Shown: positions 42,314 through 51,170, numbered from the stretch's first letter. The stretch: 64,000 nucleotides of DNA from Streptomyces longispororuber (GCF_024448165.1 NZ_JAMOLN010000012.1:1-64000); one strand, 5' to 3'. Notes: generated by a model not told the origin, from the sequence alone. A program made the numbers and translations.

Positions 42314-42877
42314 ATGAGACCGGCGCTGCTGGTGATGGACGTTCAACGTGACATCGTCGACGCCGTGGACGACGCCGATTCGGGGTACCTGCCGCGCCTG
42401 CGGCGGGCCATCGAGGCGGCCAGGTCCGCGGAGATCCCCGTCATCTACGTGGTCATCGCCTTTCGCCCGGGCCATCCAGAGGTCGGCACGCGCAACAAGC
42501 CACTCGCCGCCATCGCCGGGGCCGGGCTCTACGTCGAAGGTGACACCGGCACCGCGATCCATCCCGAGGTCGCCCCGGAGCCCGGGGAGGTGGTCGTCAC
42601 CAAGAGGCGGGCGAGCGCCTTCTCGGGCAGTGACCTCGACATGGTGCTCAGGTCGGGCGGCATCGACAGTCTCGTCCTCGCCGGCATCGCCACCAGCGCC
42701 GTCGTCCTGTCCACCCTCTGCCAGGCCAACGACCTCGACTTCGGTCTCACGGTCCTCGAGGACGCCTGCCTGGACCCCGACCCCGAACTGCACCGGGTCC
42801 TCACTGAGCGGCTGTTCCCGCAATGGGCAGAAGTCCTCAAGGCGGACGACTGGGTACGTCGGCTCGGCTCCGAGTGA
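42314..42877 (+). CDS. Isochorismatase-like hydrolase lacking the catalytic cysteine
   Basis: 187 residues from ATG 42314 with AGGGAGG 6 bases upstream. ALLVMDVQRDIV carries catalytic Asp9; VVTKRRASAFSGSDLDMVLR carries Lys97 and the FxxTxLxxxLR-like helix. The nucleophile loop reads LAGIATSAVVLST, where the usual Cys (T-x-x-C) is Val130. Many actinobacterial relatives share this change, so the protein may bind rather than hydrolyse, or use another chemistry. The MBL gene lies 89 bases upstream on the same strand. Confidence 0.85.
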   Translation: MRPALLVMDVQRDIVDAVDDADSGYLPRLRRAIEAARSAEIPVIYVVIAFRPGHPEVGTRNKPLAAIAGAGLYVEGDTGTAIHPEVAPEPGEVVVTKRRASAFSGSDLDMVLRSGGIDSLVLAGIATSAVVLSTLCQANDLDFGLTVLEDACLDPDPELHRVLTERLFPQWAEVLKADDWVRRLGSE

Positions 42878-43094
42878 GTTCGTGAAGGTGGTCGTGAGGC
42901 CGGCGTCATCCGCCGAACGCGGGGAGCACGAGCCGGTACGTCCCGTAGTCGACGAGCCCCGCGATCACGCCCACGACCACGAACACGGCGAGGATGCCGA
43001 GCCGTTCGCCCACCCCGGTGCAGACGACGGCGTTCGCGGGGTTCCGCGGACGGTAGGCGACCCGGACCGGCCTGCCCTTGTTGTGGCCAGTGAT

Positions 43095-43260
43095 TTGACA
43101 TGCTCCTCGCCCTGAAGGGCGAGGATTCTGGCCTTCTCTGACGGGTTGCCGTGCCGCTACGCGGCACGGTTTCCGGTCGGGAATCCATGGCTTCCTGTTT
43201 CTTCGCGCTGTGCCGGGATCGCTCCTGGTCTTACCGGCGCTCCGCAGGCCGATGCCGCCA
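43095..43260 (-). ncRNA. Predicted TnpB guide (omega) RNA region
   Basis: In IS605-type elements the TnpB guide RNA comes from the 3' end of tnpB plus the element end, with the guide lying just outside. Here that is the tnpB 3' end and the CTCGCCC-TGAA-GGGCGAG hairpin, leading into the flank ATCACTGGCCACAACAAG. Placement follows family knowledge; the 5' limit is a guess. Confidence 0.4.
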
Positions 43261-44380
43261 GTCCGGCGGCCGTCTTGACGTTGATCGCTGCGTTGATGTC
43301 CCGGTCGTGGACGGTGCCGCAGGCGCTGCAGGTCCACTCCCGGACGTTGAGGGGTTTGGGTCCGTCTTTGGTGCCGCAGGTGGAGCAGGTCTGGCTGGTG
43401 GGCTCGAACCGGCCGATGATGACCAGGGTGCGGGCGTATCGCCCGGCTTTGTACTTCAACATGTTCACGAACGACGACCAGCCCGCGTCATGGACGGACT
43501 TGGCCAGCCTGGTGCGCGCCAGTCCCGCCACTGACAGGTCCTCCACGGCGATCCCTTGGTTCTCGGAGATCAGCTTGGTGGAGAGCTGGTGGTGGAACTC
43601 ACGGCGCGCGTCAGCAACTTTGGCGTGAGCACGGGCGACCTTCAGGCGGGCCTTGGCCCGGTTCTTCGATCCCTTCTGCTTGCGGGACAGCTCCTTTTGG
43701 GCCTTCTTCAGCTTCTTCTCCGCGCGCCGCAGAAAGCGCGGGGAGTCGATCTTCGTGCCGTCGGACAGGACGGCGAAGTGGGTCAGGCCGAGGTCGATGC
43801 CGATAGTGCTCTCGGTCTGTGGCATACGTTCCGCGTCGGCGGCGGGATCGGTGTCGATGACGAAGGAGGCGAAGAACCGTCCCGCCGCGTCCTTGATCAC
43901 GGTCACCGAGGACGGTGTGACGGGCAGGGCACGGGACCATTTCACCTTCACCGCACCGATCTTCGGCAGGTCCAGACGGCCCGCGTCGGTGATCTTCCAG
44001 CGGGCATTCGCGGTGAACCGGATCGACTGCCGGTGATCCTTGCGGGACTTGCAACGCGGCGCACCCAGCTGGGGGCCGTTGCGGGTGCCCTTCAGGGAGG
44101 CGAAGAAGTTGCGGTAGGCGGCCTCGGCGTCCCGCAGTGACTGCTGCAGGACGACAGCGCAGACCTCGCCCAGCCAGGCACGCCCGGCTGTCCGCTTCGC
44201 TTCGGTGATCAGCTCCCGGGACAGCTGTCCGGCCGTGGGGAACGGCTGCCCCGCCCGGCGGGCGCCCTCGCGGGCGTGGACCGCGTCGTTGAACACGACG
44301 CGGGCGCACCCGAACGCCTTCGCCAACGCGGCTTGCTGGACGGCGTTCGGGTACAGGCGGAAGCTGTACCGGAGTTGCAT
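43157..44380 (-). CDS. tnpB: TnpB, RNA-guided nuclease of the IS605 element
   Basis: 407 residues from ATG 44380. The N-terminal OrfB_IS605 part is YSFRLYPNAVQQAALAKAFGCARVVFNDAV. The RuvC residues are all present: Asp in IGIDLGLTHFAVLSDG, Glu in GIAVEDLSVAGL and Asp in HDRDINAAINV. The zinc finger is CSTCG...CSACG. Length is normal for the family, so the nuclease looks intact. There is no Shine-Dalgarno. Confidence 0.93.
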   Translation of the reverse strand: MQLRYSFRLYPNAVQQAALAKAFGCARVVFNDAVHAREGARRAGQPFPTAGQLSRELITEAKRTAGRAWLGEVCAVVLQQSLRDAEAAYRNFFASLKGTRNGPQLGAPRCKSRKDHRQSIRFTANARWKITDAGRLDLPKIGAVKVKWSRALPVTPSSVTVIKDAAGRFFASFVIDTDPAADAERMPQTESTIGIDLGLTHFAVLSDGTKIDSPRFLRRAEKKLKKAQKELSRKQKGSKNRAKARLKVARAHAKVADARREFHHQLSTKLISENQGIAVEDLSVAGLARTRLAKSVHDAGWSSFVNMLKYKAGRYARTLVIIGRFEPTSQTCSTCGTKDGPKPLNVREWTCSACGTVHDRDINAAINVKTAAGLAASACGAPVRPGAIPAQREETGSHGFPTGNRAA

Positions 44381-44414
44381 GCCGACCACGCTACATATTT
44401 GGGTTATCGGTGAG

Positions 44415-44783
44415 ATGCAGAAGATAGGAACTGGTCGGCACTGCATGTTCGCGATGCATGTCCACTTGGTCGTCACCAAGTTCCGACACAGGGTGTTCAC
44501 CGATGCCCACTCGGACTTCGAGTGCGAGCTGATGGAGTTCAACGGTGAGGCCAATCACGTCCACCTGCTGGTGAACTTCCCGCCCAAGGTCGCCGTGACC
44601 AAACTGGTCAACTCCCTCAAGGGCGTCTCCTCCCGCCGCCTGCGCCAGGAGTTTCCCGGCCTGGTGCGCCATTACCGGCGGGCCAACAAGCTCTGGTCCG
44701 GGTCCTACTTCGCCGGAACCGTCGGCGGCGCCCCGCTGTCCGTGGTCAGGCAGTACATCGAGCAGCAGAACCGGCCGGGGTGA
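44415..44783 (+). CDS. tnpA: TnpA, IS200-type Y1 transposase with an internal deletion
   Basis: 122 residues against a usual 135-140. HVHLVVTKFRHRVFT starts the Y1 domain; HVHLLVNFPPKVAVTKLVNSLKGVSSRRLRQEFP has the HUH metal motif (HVH), and VVRQYIEQQ carries the catalytic Tyr. Between VFTDAH and SDFECELMEFNGE the usual helix (LxxMEEIMRxVC-type) of about 14 residues is missing in frame. Catalytic residues are kept but the fold is damaged, so activity is doubtful. Confidence 0.85.
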   Translation: MQKIGTGRHCMFAMHVHLVVTKFRHRVFTDAHSDFECELMEFNGEANHVHLLVNFPPKVAVTKLVNSLKGVSSRRLRQEFPGLVRHYRRANKLWSGSYFAGTVGGAPLSVVRQYIEQQNRPG

Positions 44784-45054
44784 GCCGCGCCCGGCTCCGC
44801 CGGGACAAGCCTCGCAACGCTCCACGCCGCAGGCGACGTACCTCCGTCCGGCTCCGCCGGACCAGTAGCGGTGACGCTCCGCGTCACACCGACAGATTCG
44901 CTTCACCCCCGGCCTGAAGGCCGGAGCACTGCGCATAGATCCCGGTAGCGGGTCACGCCGTCGGTGGCGGTGAAGGCGTGGGGAGTCTCGCCGTCCCGGA
45001 AGACCTGCTGCCCGTACACGGTGATGCCGTACCGGGGCAGGTACCACTCCCGCC

Positions 45055-45519
45055 ATGACATCGTCGCCCCCAACTCTGGTGATCGCAGTACTCGTCCTGT
45101 CCCTCGTCGCTTCCGTGCCTGCCTGCGCCTTCGGGCTGATGCTGATGAAGGGCGAGGGAGCCGAGCTCAAGAAGATGACGGAGCTGTACGAATCCGGCGT
45201 CGAGGTGCAGGCACAACTGGTGAGTCTCGTGCCGTTCGGCAACAGGGGCTATGCACACGCCCGCTACGAGTTCCCGTCACCGCAGGGCCCCGCTCGGCAC
45301 GAGAAGGGCGCCGAGGTCGGCCCCGCGCACGTGGTCGGCGAGCGGTACCCGATGGTCTTCGATCCGCAGAACACGAAGCGCGTCCACCTGGGAACGAAGG
45401 CGTCGGTCCGCAGGGAGCGCGCACGCCGCGTGGGCTACGTGCGCAACGCGAAGCGGATGGCGGTCCTGTCCTTCGCGGCGGGCACGCTGGCGACGGTGGG
45501 ACTGGTCCTCACCGCCTGA
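45055..45519 (+). CDS. DUF3592-like membrane protein
   Basis: 154 residues from ATG 45055. N-terminal helix LVIAVLVLSLVASVPACAFGLMLM, a soluble middle (GVEVQAQLVSLVPFGNRGYAHARYEFPSPQGPARH...GERYPMVFDPQNTKRVHLG) typical of DUF3592 proteins, and a C-terminal helix MAVLSFAAGTLATVGLVL. Probably paralogous to the split gene on the other strand, whose start it overlaps. Function unknown. Confidence 0.75.
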   Translation: MTSSPPTLVIAVLVLSLVASVPACAFGLMLMKGEGAELKKMTELYESGVEVQAQLVSLVPFGNRGYAHARYEFPSPQGPARHEKGAEVGPAHVVGERYPMVFDPQNTKRVHLGTKASVRRERARRVGYVRNAKRMAVLSFAAGTLATVGLVLTA

Positions 45520-45660
45520 CCCTCCCCTGCTCCTCGCAGGACCACGGACCACGGACCGCGCAGGCGATAAGGGCCCCTGGGCGTCCAGGGGCGTCCGGTC
45601 GGCTTCGGGCCGACCCGATAAAGTGCGCGCGACGGCAGCGGTTACTCATGGAGGGGAAGC

Positions 45661-46872
45661 GTGACCGACACCAGCGAGGCCCGGCCCGCCGACGGCGCAG
45701 GACAGGCGACCGAACAGAGCACACTGCGCCGCCTGATGCGCTTCATCCCCCTCATCGCGCCCGTCCTGCTGTGGGCCGTGCCCTGCTGGGTCCTGCTGTA
45801 CGCGGGCCAGCACTGGCCGCTCCCCGTCACGCTGGGCGGCACCGCGCTGTTCGTCGCCGGACTGATCACGATGCCGCTCGCGATGGTGCGCGGGCACGGC
45901 CGACGGCAGCAGGACCGGGCGGCGATCGTCGGTGACACGCTGCTGGGCGGGAGCTGGATCCTGTTCACCTGGTCCGTGCTGCTCGGCGTCCTGCTGCGCC
46001 TGGCCCTGAGCGTGGCCGGCGTCGGCGACGGCCAGGAGCGGGCGCGAATCGTCACCTGGGCGGTCGTCGGCGTAGCGGCCGTGCTGCTGGCCTGGGGGAC
46101 CTTCGAGGCCCGCCGGGTACCGCGGGTGCGCCGCCTCGACGTGCAACTCCCCCGTCTGGGAGCCGGGTTGGACGGCACCCGCGTCGTCCTCATCACCGAC
46201 ACCCACTACGGGCCGCTCGACCGGGCCCGCTGGTCGAGGCGGGTCTGCGAGACGGTCAACACCCTGGAGGCGGACCTCGTCTGCCACACCGGCGACATCG
46301 CCGACGGCACGGCCGCACGCCGCCGCGCGCAGGCCACCCCGCTGGGCACCGTGCAGGCCGCCCACGCCCGGGTCTACGTCACCGGGAATCACGAGTACTA
46401 CAGCGAGGCGCAGGGCTGGGTCGACCTGATGGGCGAGCTGGGCTGGGAGCCGCTGCGCAACCGCCACCTGCTGCTCGAACGCGGCGGCGACACCCTCGTG
46501 GTCGCGGGCGTGGACGACGTCACCGCCGAGTCCTCCGGGCTGGCCGGCCACCGCGCCCACCTCGCCGGAGCCCTGGACGGCGCCGACCCCGACCTGCCCG
46601 TGCTGCTCCTCGCCCACCAGCCCAAGTTCGTCGACCGGGCCGCGGCCGGCGGCGTCGACCTCCAGCTCTCGGGCCACACCCACGGCGGCCAGATCTGGCC
46701 CTTCCACCACCTGGTCCGCCTCGATCAGCCCGCCCTCGCGGGCCTCAGCCGCCACGGCGCGCGCACCCTCCTCTACACCAGCCGCGGCACCGGCTTCTGG
46801 GGACCCCCGTTCCGTGTCTTCGCGCCCAGCGAGATCACCCTGCTCGTCCTGCGCTCTCCCCGCACCAAATGA
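45661..46872 (+). CDS. Membrane-anchored metallophosphoesterase (YkuE/YaeI-like)
   Basis: 403 residues from GTG 45661, with GGAGGGGAAGC just upstream. Four N-terminal helices (residues 25-145) are followed by the calcineurin-like domain with its five blocks: LITDTHYGPLD, LVCHTGDIADG, VYVTGNHEYYS, LLLAHQP and LSGHTHGGQIWPF. All metal ligands are intact. YkuE-type enzymes act on nucleotide or lipid phosphodiesters at the membrane. The next gene starts 98 bases downstream with its own ribosome binding site. Confidence 0.92.
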   Translation: MTDTSEARPADGAGQATEQSTLRRLMRFIPLIAPVLLWAVPCWVLLYAGQHWPLPVTLGGTALFVAGLITMPLAMVRGHGRRQQDRAAIVGDTLLGGSWILFTWSVLLGVLLRLALSVAGVGDGQERARIVTWAVVGVAAVLLAWGTFEARRVPRVRRLDVQLPRLGAGLDGTRVVLITDTHYGPLDRARWSRRVCETVNTLEADLVCHTGDIADGTAARRRAQATPLGTVQAAHARVYVTGNHEYYSEAQGWVDLMGELGWEPLRNRHLLLERGGDTLVVAGVDDVTAESSGLAGHRAHLAGALDGADPDLPVLLLAHQPKFVDRAAAGGVDLQLSGHTHGGQIWPFHHLVRLDQPALAGLSRHGARTLLYTSRGTGFWGPPFRVFAPSEITLLVLRSPRTK

Positions 46873-46969
46873 TCTACTCTGCAAGGGACTTGACGATCAG
46901 CAGGCCGGACGACGGCGTTCCCTTTGCTGTTTCGCTGTGCGCCTCGGGTCCGGCCGCGGAAGGAGCGCA

Positions 46970-48157
46970 GTGCCTCCCGTACGCCCGAATCGCCGTTCCC
47001 TCATCGCCGGTGGTCTCGCAGTGGCCGCCGCAGCCGCCGTTCCCCTGTCGGCGTCCACGCCGGCCGTGGCAGCCGGTCTCACGCCCCTCCGGCTGGCCGG
47101 ACCGACCGGCCCCTCACCGGTGGGCGCCGTAGAACTGCACCTCGTGGACCCCTCGCGAACCGACCCCTGGTCGGGGCAGCCGCGCGAGGTGATGGTGACC
47201 GTGACGTACCCGGCCGCCGACGTGCGAGGCCGCAGCATGATGCCCTGGCTGCCGTCCGGCGCCGAGCGGGCCCTGAAGGCCCGCTTCGGGGGCGCCGTGG
47301 ACGGCTACGCCCTCCCGACGACCCACAGTTCGGTCGGCGCCCCGGCGCGGCCCGGGCGCCGTCCGGTGCTGATCCACTCGCCGGGATACAACGCGGACCG
47401 CACGTTCAACACGCTGGTCATCGAGGAACTGGCCTCCTGGGGATACGTCGTGGTCGCTGTCGACCATCCCTACGACTCGGGTGAGGTCGAGTTCCCCGAC
47501 GGCCGTGTGGTCGTGAACCGCCCCGACGACGCGAGCGACCGGGCCCGCACCGCCGCGGTCGCCGTTCGGGCCGCCGATCTGCGGTTCGTCCTCGACCAAC
47601 TGGCCGTACTGGAGCGAGGCGGCAACCCCGACGCAGAGCGACGCCCCCTCCCCCGCGGACTGCACAGGGCGCTGGACCTCCGGCGCATCGGTGCGTTCGG
47701 GCACTCCCGGGGCGGCGCGGCGTCCGCGTCGGTGATGCACCTGGACGAGCGGGTGCGCGTCGGCATCGATCTGGACGGCGCCCTGTACGGGCCGGTGGTC
47801 GAGCACGGGCTCGACCGGCCGTTCCTGCTGATGGACACGGTCGTCCACGACGGGCTCAACGAGGACGGGTCCTGGCCGCCGTTCTGGGCGCACCTGAGCG
47901 ACTGGCACCGCTGCCTTCGCCTCGCGGACGCCGACCACAACTGCTTCACCGACATCGTGGCCATCGCCCCGCAGGTTCCCGAGCCGGTCCGCGACACACT
48001 GCAGGTCGGCCCGATCCCCGCCGACCGGGCGGTGGCCGGCGTTCGGGCGACCGTGCGGGCCTTCTTCGATCTGCACCTGCGCGGCCGCCCGGACACCGGG
48101 CACGTGCTGTGGGGGGCGTCGTCGCGCCATCCCGAGATCGGCTACATCGCCGGGTAG
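46970..48157 (+). CDS. Secreted PAF-acetylhydrolase-like esterase
   Basis: 395 residues from GTG 46970 with GGAAGGAG 5 bases upstream. RPNRRSLIAGGLAVAAAAAVPLSASTPAVAA is a signal peptide with a Tat-like RR motif. Alpha/beta-hydrolase fold: RRPVLIHSPGYNADRTFNTLVIEELASWGYVVVAVDHPYDS (oxyanion strand), GAFGHSRGGAAS (nucleophile Ser), IDLDGALYG and ADHNCFTDI (His). This is the PAF-AH isoform-II/plasma type of bacteria. Likely an exported lipase or esterase. Confidence 0.87.
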   Translation: MPPVRPNRRSLIAGGLAVAAAAAVPLSASTPAVAAGLTPLRLAGPTGPSPVGAVELHLVDPSRTDPWSGQPREVMVTVTYPAADVRGRSMMPWLPSGAERALKARFGGAVDGYALPTTHSSVGAPARPGRRPVLIHSPGYNADRTFNTLVIEELASWGYVVVAVDHPYDSGEVEFPDGRVVVNRPDDASDRARTAAVAVRAADLRFVLDQLAVLERGGNPDAERRPLPRGLHRALDLRRIGAFGHSRGGAASASVMHLDERVRVGIDLDGALYGPVVEHGLDRPFLLMDTVVHDGLNEDGSWPPFWAHLSDWHRCLRLADADHNCFTDIVAIAPQVPEPVRDTLQVGPIPADRAVAGVRATVRAFFDLHLRGRPDTGHVLWGASSRHPEIGYIAG

Positions 48158-48187
48158 CCGAGGCGCAGGCGCCGGGCCAGGCCGAAC

Positions 48188-49882
48188 CTAGAGGGCGGCG
48201 AGCTGGTCGAGCAGGTCGTCGAGCCCGAGCGAGCCTTGGGAGAGGGCCTTCATGTGCCAGGCCTTGAGGTCGAACGCGGCACCGTGACGTCGCTTCGCGG
48301 CGGCACGGCCCGCGAGCCAGGCCCGCTCGCCGAGCTTGTATCCGATGGCCTGGCCCGGCCACCCGAGGTACCGGTTGATCTCGTTGGTGCGGCGCGCTGC
48401 CGGGCTGCCGTTGTAGGTGGCCAGGAATTCGGTGGCGAGCGCCGGGGTCCAGCGCTCGCCGGGATGGAATCCGGAGTCGGCGGGCACGGGCAGTTCGAGG
48501 TGCATGCCGATGTCCACGATCACGCGGATGGTGCGCAGCATCTGTCCGTCCAGGAAGCCGAGGCGCCGCTCGGGGTCGGCGAAGAAGCCCAGCTCGTCCA
48601 TGAACCGCTCGGCGTACAGGGCCCAGCCCTCGATGTTGGCGCTCACCGTTCCCTCGCTCACCTGGTAGCGGCTGAGGTGATCGGCCACGGCGGCCCACCG
48701 GGCCAGTTGGAGGTGATGGCCGGGCACGCCCTCGTGGTACCAGATGCTCACCAACTGCCAGGTGGGGAAGGTGTCCTGACCGAGCGTCGGGAAGTAGGTG
48801 CGTCCGGGACGGCTGAAGTCGAGGCTCGGGCTCTGGTAGTAGGGGCCGGAGGTGCTGCCGGCGGGCGCGATGTGCGATTCGATCTTCCGGAGGGGGCCGG
48901 ACAGGTCGAAGTGGCTGCCGTCGAGGGCGGTGATCGCCTCGTCCATCAGCTGTTGCAGCCAGTCGCGGACGGCGGTCTCGCCCGTCACCGCGTGTCCGTG
49001 CTTCTCCAGGTGGTGCAGGGTCTCCAAAAGCGGGGCTCCGGGCAGTACGCGCTCCGCTTCGGCCCGCATCTCCCCCAGTGTCCGGTGGAACTCCTCCCAG
49101 GCCCATCCGTAGACGTCGTCCAGGTCGAGCTGGGCTCCCGTGCTGTGGCGGGCCGCGTGCAGGTAGCGTTCCCGGCCCACCGCGTCCGGGGTGCCGGCCG
49201 CGGCAGGCAGATAGGTGCCGCGCAGCCAGTCGCGGAACCCGGCCACGGCGCGCGTGGCCTGGCGGGCCGCCTCGTCCAGTTCGGGCTGCATCCGTGCGTC
49301 CGCGCCGCCCGTCACGAAGCCGGCGAACCAGCCCGCACCACCGCCCGCGTGCGGTCCGGTGGCCTCGCCGGTCCAGTCGGTGAGCTGGCTGATGACACCG
49401 CTGACCTGGCGGGGAGCGGCGAGCAGTCCACGGTTCATGCCCTCGGTGAGGGTGGTCCGGTAGCCGTCGAGTGCGCCCTCGATGGCGCGCATCCGGCCGG
49501 CCACCGCCGCCCAGTCGGCGTCGGTGGCGGTCGGCATGAAGCTGAAGATCGTCCGTACTTGCTCGACGTGCGCGCCGACGGTCCGCAACTGGCGGTAGTT
49601 CTCCCCGGTGTCGTGCAGGGCGAGCTCCGCCGTGAGCCGTTCCCGCAGCAGCCTGGCGCAGATCCGCTCTGCCGGGTCGTGCGAGGGGGCGGCGGCATCG
49701 AGTGTGCGGAGAGTGGAGCGCGCGAGGTCGGCGTCCGCCGCGAAGCCGTCCGGTGACAGGTCGGGCAGGCGGCCGTCCCCGTGGTCCAGCCCGAGCCACG
49801 CGGCCGTCAGGGGGTTGTGTGCCGCCACCCGATCGAGGTGGAGGTCGGCGATCCTGCGCGGCGTCAGCGGCTCGTCGGTCAT
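48188..49882 (-). CDS. DUF885 family zinc-peptidase-like protein
   Basis: 564 residues from ATG 49882. LTPRRIADLHLDRVAAHNPLTAAWLGLDHGDGRLPDLSPDG is the DUF885 start. SIWYHEGVPGHHLQLA is the family's HExxxxHH-type metal motif, and EGWALYAERFMDELGFFADPERRLGFLDGQMLRTIRVIVDIGMH follows as usual. The final block GQAIGYKLGERAWLAGRAAAKRRHG is also conserved. Family members are probable metallocarboxypeptidases. No signal peptide, so cytoplasmic. Convergent with the esterase gene. Confidence 0.9.
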   Translation of the reverse strand: MTDEPLTPRRIADLHLDRVAAHNPLTAAWLGLDHGDGRLPDLSPDGFAADADLARSTLRTLDAAAPSHDPAERICARLLRERLTAELALHDTGENYRQLRTVGAHVEQVRTIFSFMPTATDADWAAVAGRMRAIEGALDGYRTTLTEGMNRGLLAAPRQVSGVISQLTDWTGEATGPHAGGGAGWFAGFVTGGADARMQPELDEAARQATRAVAGFRDWLRGTYLPAAAGTPDAVGRERYLHAARHSTGAQLDLDDVYGWAWEEFHRTLGEMRAEAERVLPGAPLLETLHHLEKHGHAVTGETAVRDWLQQLMDEAITALDGSHFDLSGPLRKIESHIAPAGSTSGPYYQSPSLDFSRPGRTYFPTLGQDTFPTWQLVSIWYHEGVPGHHLQLARWAAVADHLSRYQVSEGTVSANIEGWALYAERFMDELGFFADPERRLGFLDGQMLRTIRVIVDIGMHLELPVPADSGFHPGERWTPALATEFLATYNGSPAARRTNEINRYLGWPGQAIGYKLGERAWLAGRAAAKRRHGAAFDLKAWHMKALSQGSLGLDDLLDQLAAL

Positions 49883-50018
49883 GCGAACAACTGTAGGGAT
49901 CAACGGACTTGCCCCGCGGAGGAATGCTGATCCGGTTCCAGAGCCCCCGGTTCCGGTCTTCCCACCCGGGACCACCCACCCGGCCAGGAGCCATCGGCCC
50001 CACCCTACTGTCAGAGGC

Positions 50019-50678
50019 ATGACGACCTCCCTGACCCACAGCGCCTTCGACTCGCTCCTCCTCGACGCGGTGCCCGACCACGAGACGCTGCGGCAGACCT
50101 ACGCGGCTCCCGGCGACGCGGCCGTGCGCAAGCAGATGACCGAACTCACCGACCAGACCGAGAAGTTGATCAACTGCTCCTCGCTGGTCCTGATCGCCAG
50201 CACGGACGCCGAGGGCAACTGCGACGTCTCCCCGCGCGGTGGCCCCGCCGGGTTCGTCTGCGTCCTCGACGCACGGACGGTGGCGATACCGGACGCCACC
50301 GGCAACAAGCGCCTGGACACCCTGCAGAACGTGATCACCACCGGACGGGCCGGGCTGCTGTTCGTCATCCCGGGGCGCACCACGACGCTCAGAGTCAACG
50401 GCCGCGCCTGCGTCTCCACCCGCCCGGACCTGCTGTCGCAGCTGACCGCCGTGGGCAAGCCGCCCGCCAGCGCGCTCGTGGTGGGGATCGAGGAGGTCTA
50501 CCCGCACTGCCCCAAGTCGCTGCTGCGCAGCGCGGCCTGGAAGCCGGAGCAGTGGCTGCCCGCGGACGCCCAGCCGGCCTCGGCCGAGGTGACGCTGGCC
50601 CAACTGCGCCGGCCGGGGCTGACGATCGCCGACATCGAGCGGGCGGAGGCGGAGTCGCTCAAGTACCGGTACGAGTAG
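50019..50678 (+). CDS. PPOX-type FMN-binding protein (MSMEG_1061 family)
   Basis: 219 residues from ATG 50019. VRKQMTELTDQTEKLINCSSLVLIASTDAEGNCDVSPRGGPAGFVCVLD is the split-barrel N-terminus; IPDATGNKRLDTLQNVITTGRAGLLFVIPGRTTTLRVNGRACV is the FMN-binding strand set. HCPKSLLRSAAWKPEQW near the end marks the MSMEG_1061 family. Probably an F420/FMN-dependent reductase of unknown substrate. Divergent from the DUF885 gene. Confidence 0.88.
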   Translation: MTTSLTHSAFDSLLLDAVPDHETLRQTYAAPGDAAVRKQMTELTDQTEKLINCSSLVLIASTDAEGNCDVSPRGGPAGFVCVLDARTVAIPDATGNKRLDTLQNVITTGRAGLLFVIPGRTTTLRVNGRACVSTRPDLLSQLTAVGKPPASALVVGIEEVYPHCPKSLLRSAAWKPEQWLPADAQPASAEVTLAQLRRPGLTIADIERAEAESLKYRYE

Positions 50679-50756
50679 GCCCGACCGGTGGACGCCGAAC
50701 ACCGGCAGACGGAGAGAGCCCCGCAGGCCGGGTGCTCAGGCCCGGTGGTGGGCGAG

Positions 50757-51170
50757 TCAGAGGACGTGGCCCGTCTCCACCGGGAAGTCCGGCGGCCACG
50801 GCTTGGACCAGTCGAACAGGAACTCCCGGTCGCCCATCAGCTCGTACTCCGCCTCACGCCAGCTCGGGATGCCTCCGATGACGAAGCTGTCACCGTCAGG
50901 CTCCAGCATCCAGGTGTATTCGGCGTCGGCCGGATCCAGCCCGTGCCGCTCCCGCAGTACGGCGAACTCCTCTGCGGCGGCGCGCCGGATGTGGAGCCCG
51001 TTGCCGTAGACGGGCTGGAGGAGCATCAGCTCCACGTGGCCGATGTAGATCTCGATGCGCGTGGTGGTCCGGTCCGCCGTCGTCGCTTCGCTCTGCAGGA
51101 AGAGCTGCCGGTGGGACGGATCGAACCGGACGATCCGGAACAGTCTCCCCGTGCGGATGAAGTCAGCCAT
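50757..51170 (-). CDS. Conserved hypothetical protein
   Basis: 137 residues from ATG 51170, with GAGGG 9 bases upstream deciding the start. It reads MADFIRTGRLFRIVRFDPSHRQLFLQS, then TRIEIYIGHVELMLLQPVYGNGLHIRR and WSKPWPPDF at the end. A soluble strand-rich protein, perhaps a heme or small-ligand barrel, but I recognise no family. It lies 137 bases downstream of the NUDIX gene on the same strand; co-transcription possible. Confidence 0.68.
   Translation of the reverse strand: MADFIRTGRLFRIVRFDPSHRQLFLQSEATTADRTTTRIEIYIGHVELMLLQPVYGNGLHIRRAAAEEFAVLRERHGLDPADAEYTWMLEPDGDSFVIGGIPSWREAEYELMGDREFLFDWSKPWPPDFPVETGHVL

Larger units (their letters stand above)
43095..44937. mobile_element. IS200/IS605-family insertion sequence (about 1.84 kb)
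   Basis: The element contains divergent tnpB (minus) and tnpA (plus) genes. There are no inverted terminal repeats; instead each end has a subterminal hairpin with a shared CCTGAAGG-like core: CTCGCCC-TGAA-GGGCGAG at 43105-43124 and CCGGCC-TGAA-GGCCGG at 44909-44924. The left end lies next to TTGACATGC. No target duplication is seen, as expected for this family. The ends are placed from the interrupted gene, to within a few bases. The right non-coding part (44784-44908) holds CCGGCTCCGCCGG repeats. Confidence 0.85.
42906..45061 (-). pseudogene. DUF3592-like membrane protein gene split by an insertion sequence
   Basis: The N-terminal half (45061 down to about 44938) reads MSWREWYLPRYGITVYG... 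and ...TATDGVTRYRDL. The C-terminal half (about 43094 down to the stop at 42906) reads TGHNKGRPVRVAYRPRNP ... LGILAVFVVVGVIAGLVDYGTYRLVLPAFGG. Removing the element between them joins RYRDL to TGHNKG in a single frame and restores a protein of about 100 residues with one C-terminal helix pair. Its start overlaps the divergent DUF3592-like gene at 45055. The intact product is no longer made. Confidence 0.78.

Noticed and set aside
44784..44908. Repeated CCGGCTCCGCCGG segments as a CRISPR-like array
   Set aside because: Only two or three imperfect copies with no regular spacers; part of the non-coding end of the insertion sequence.
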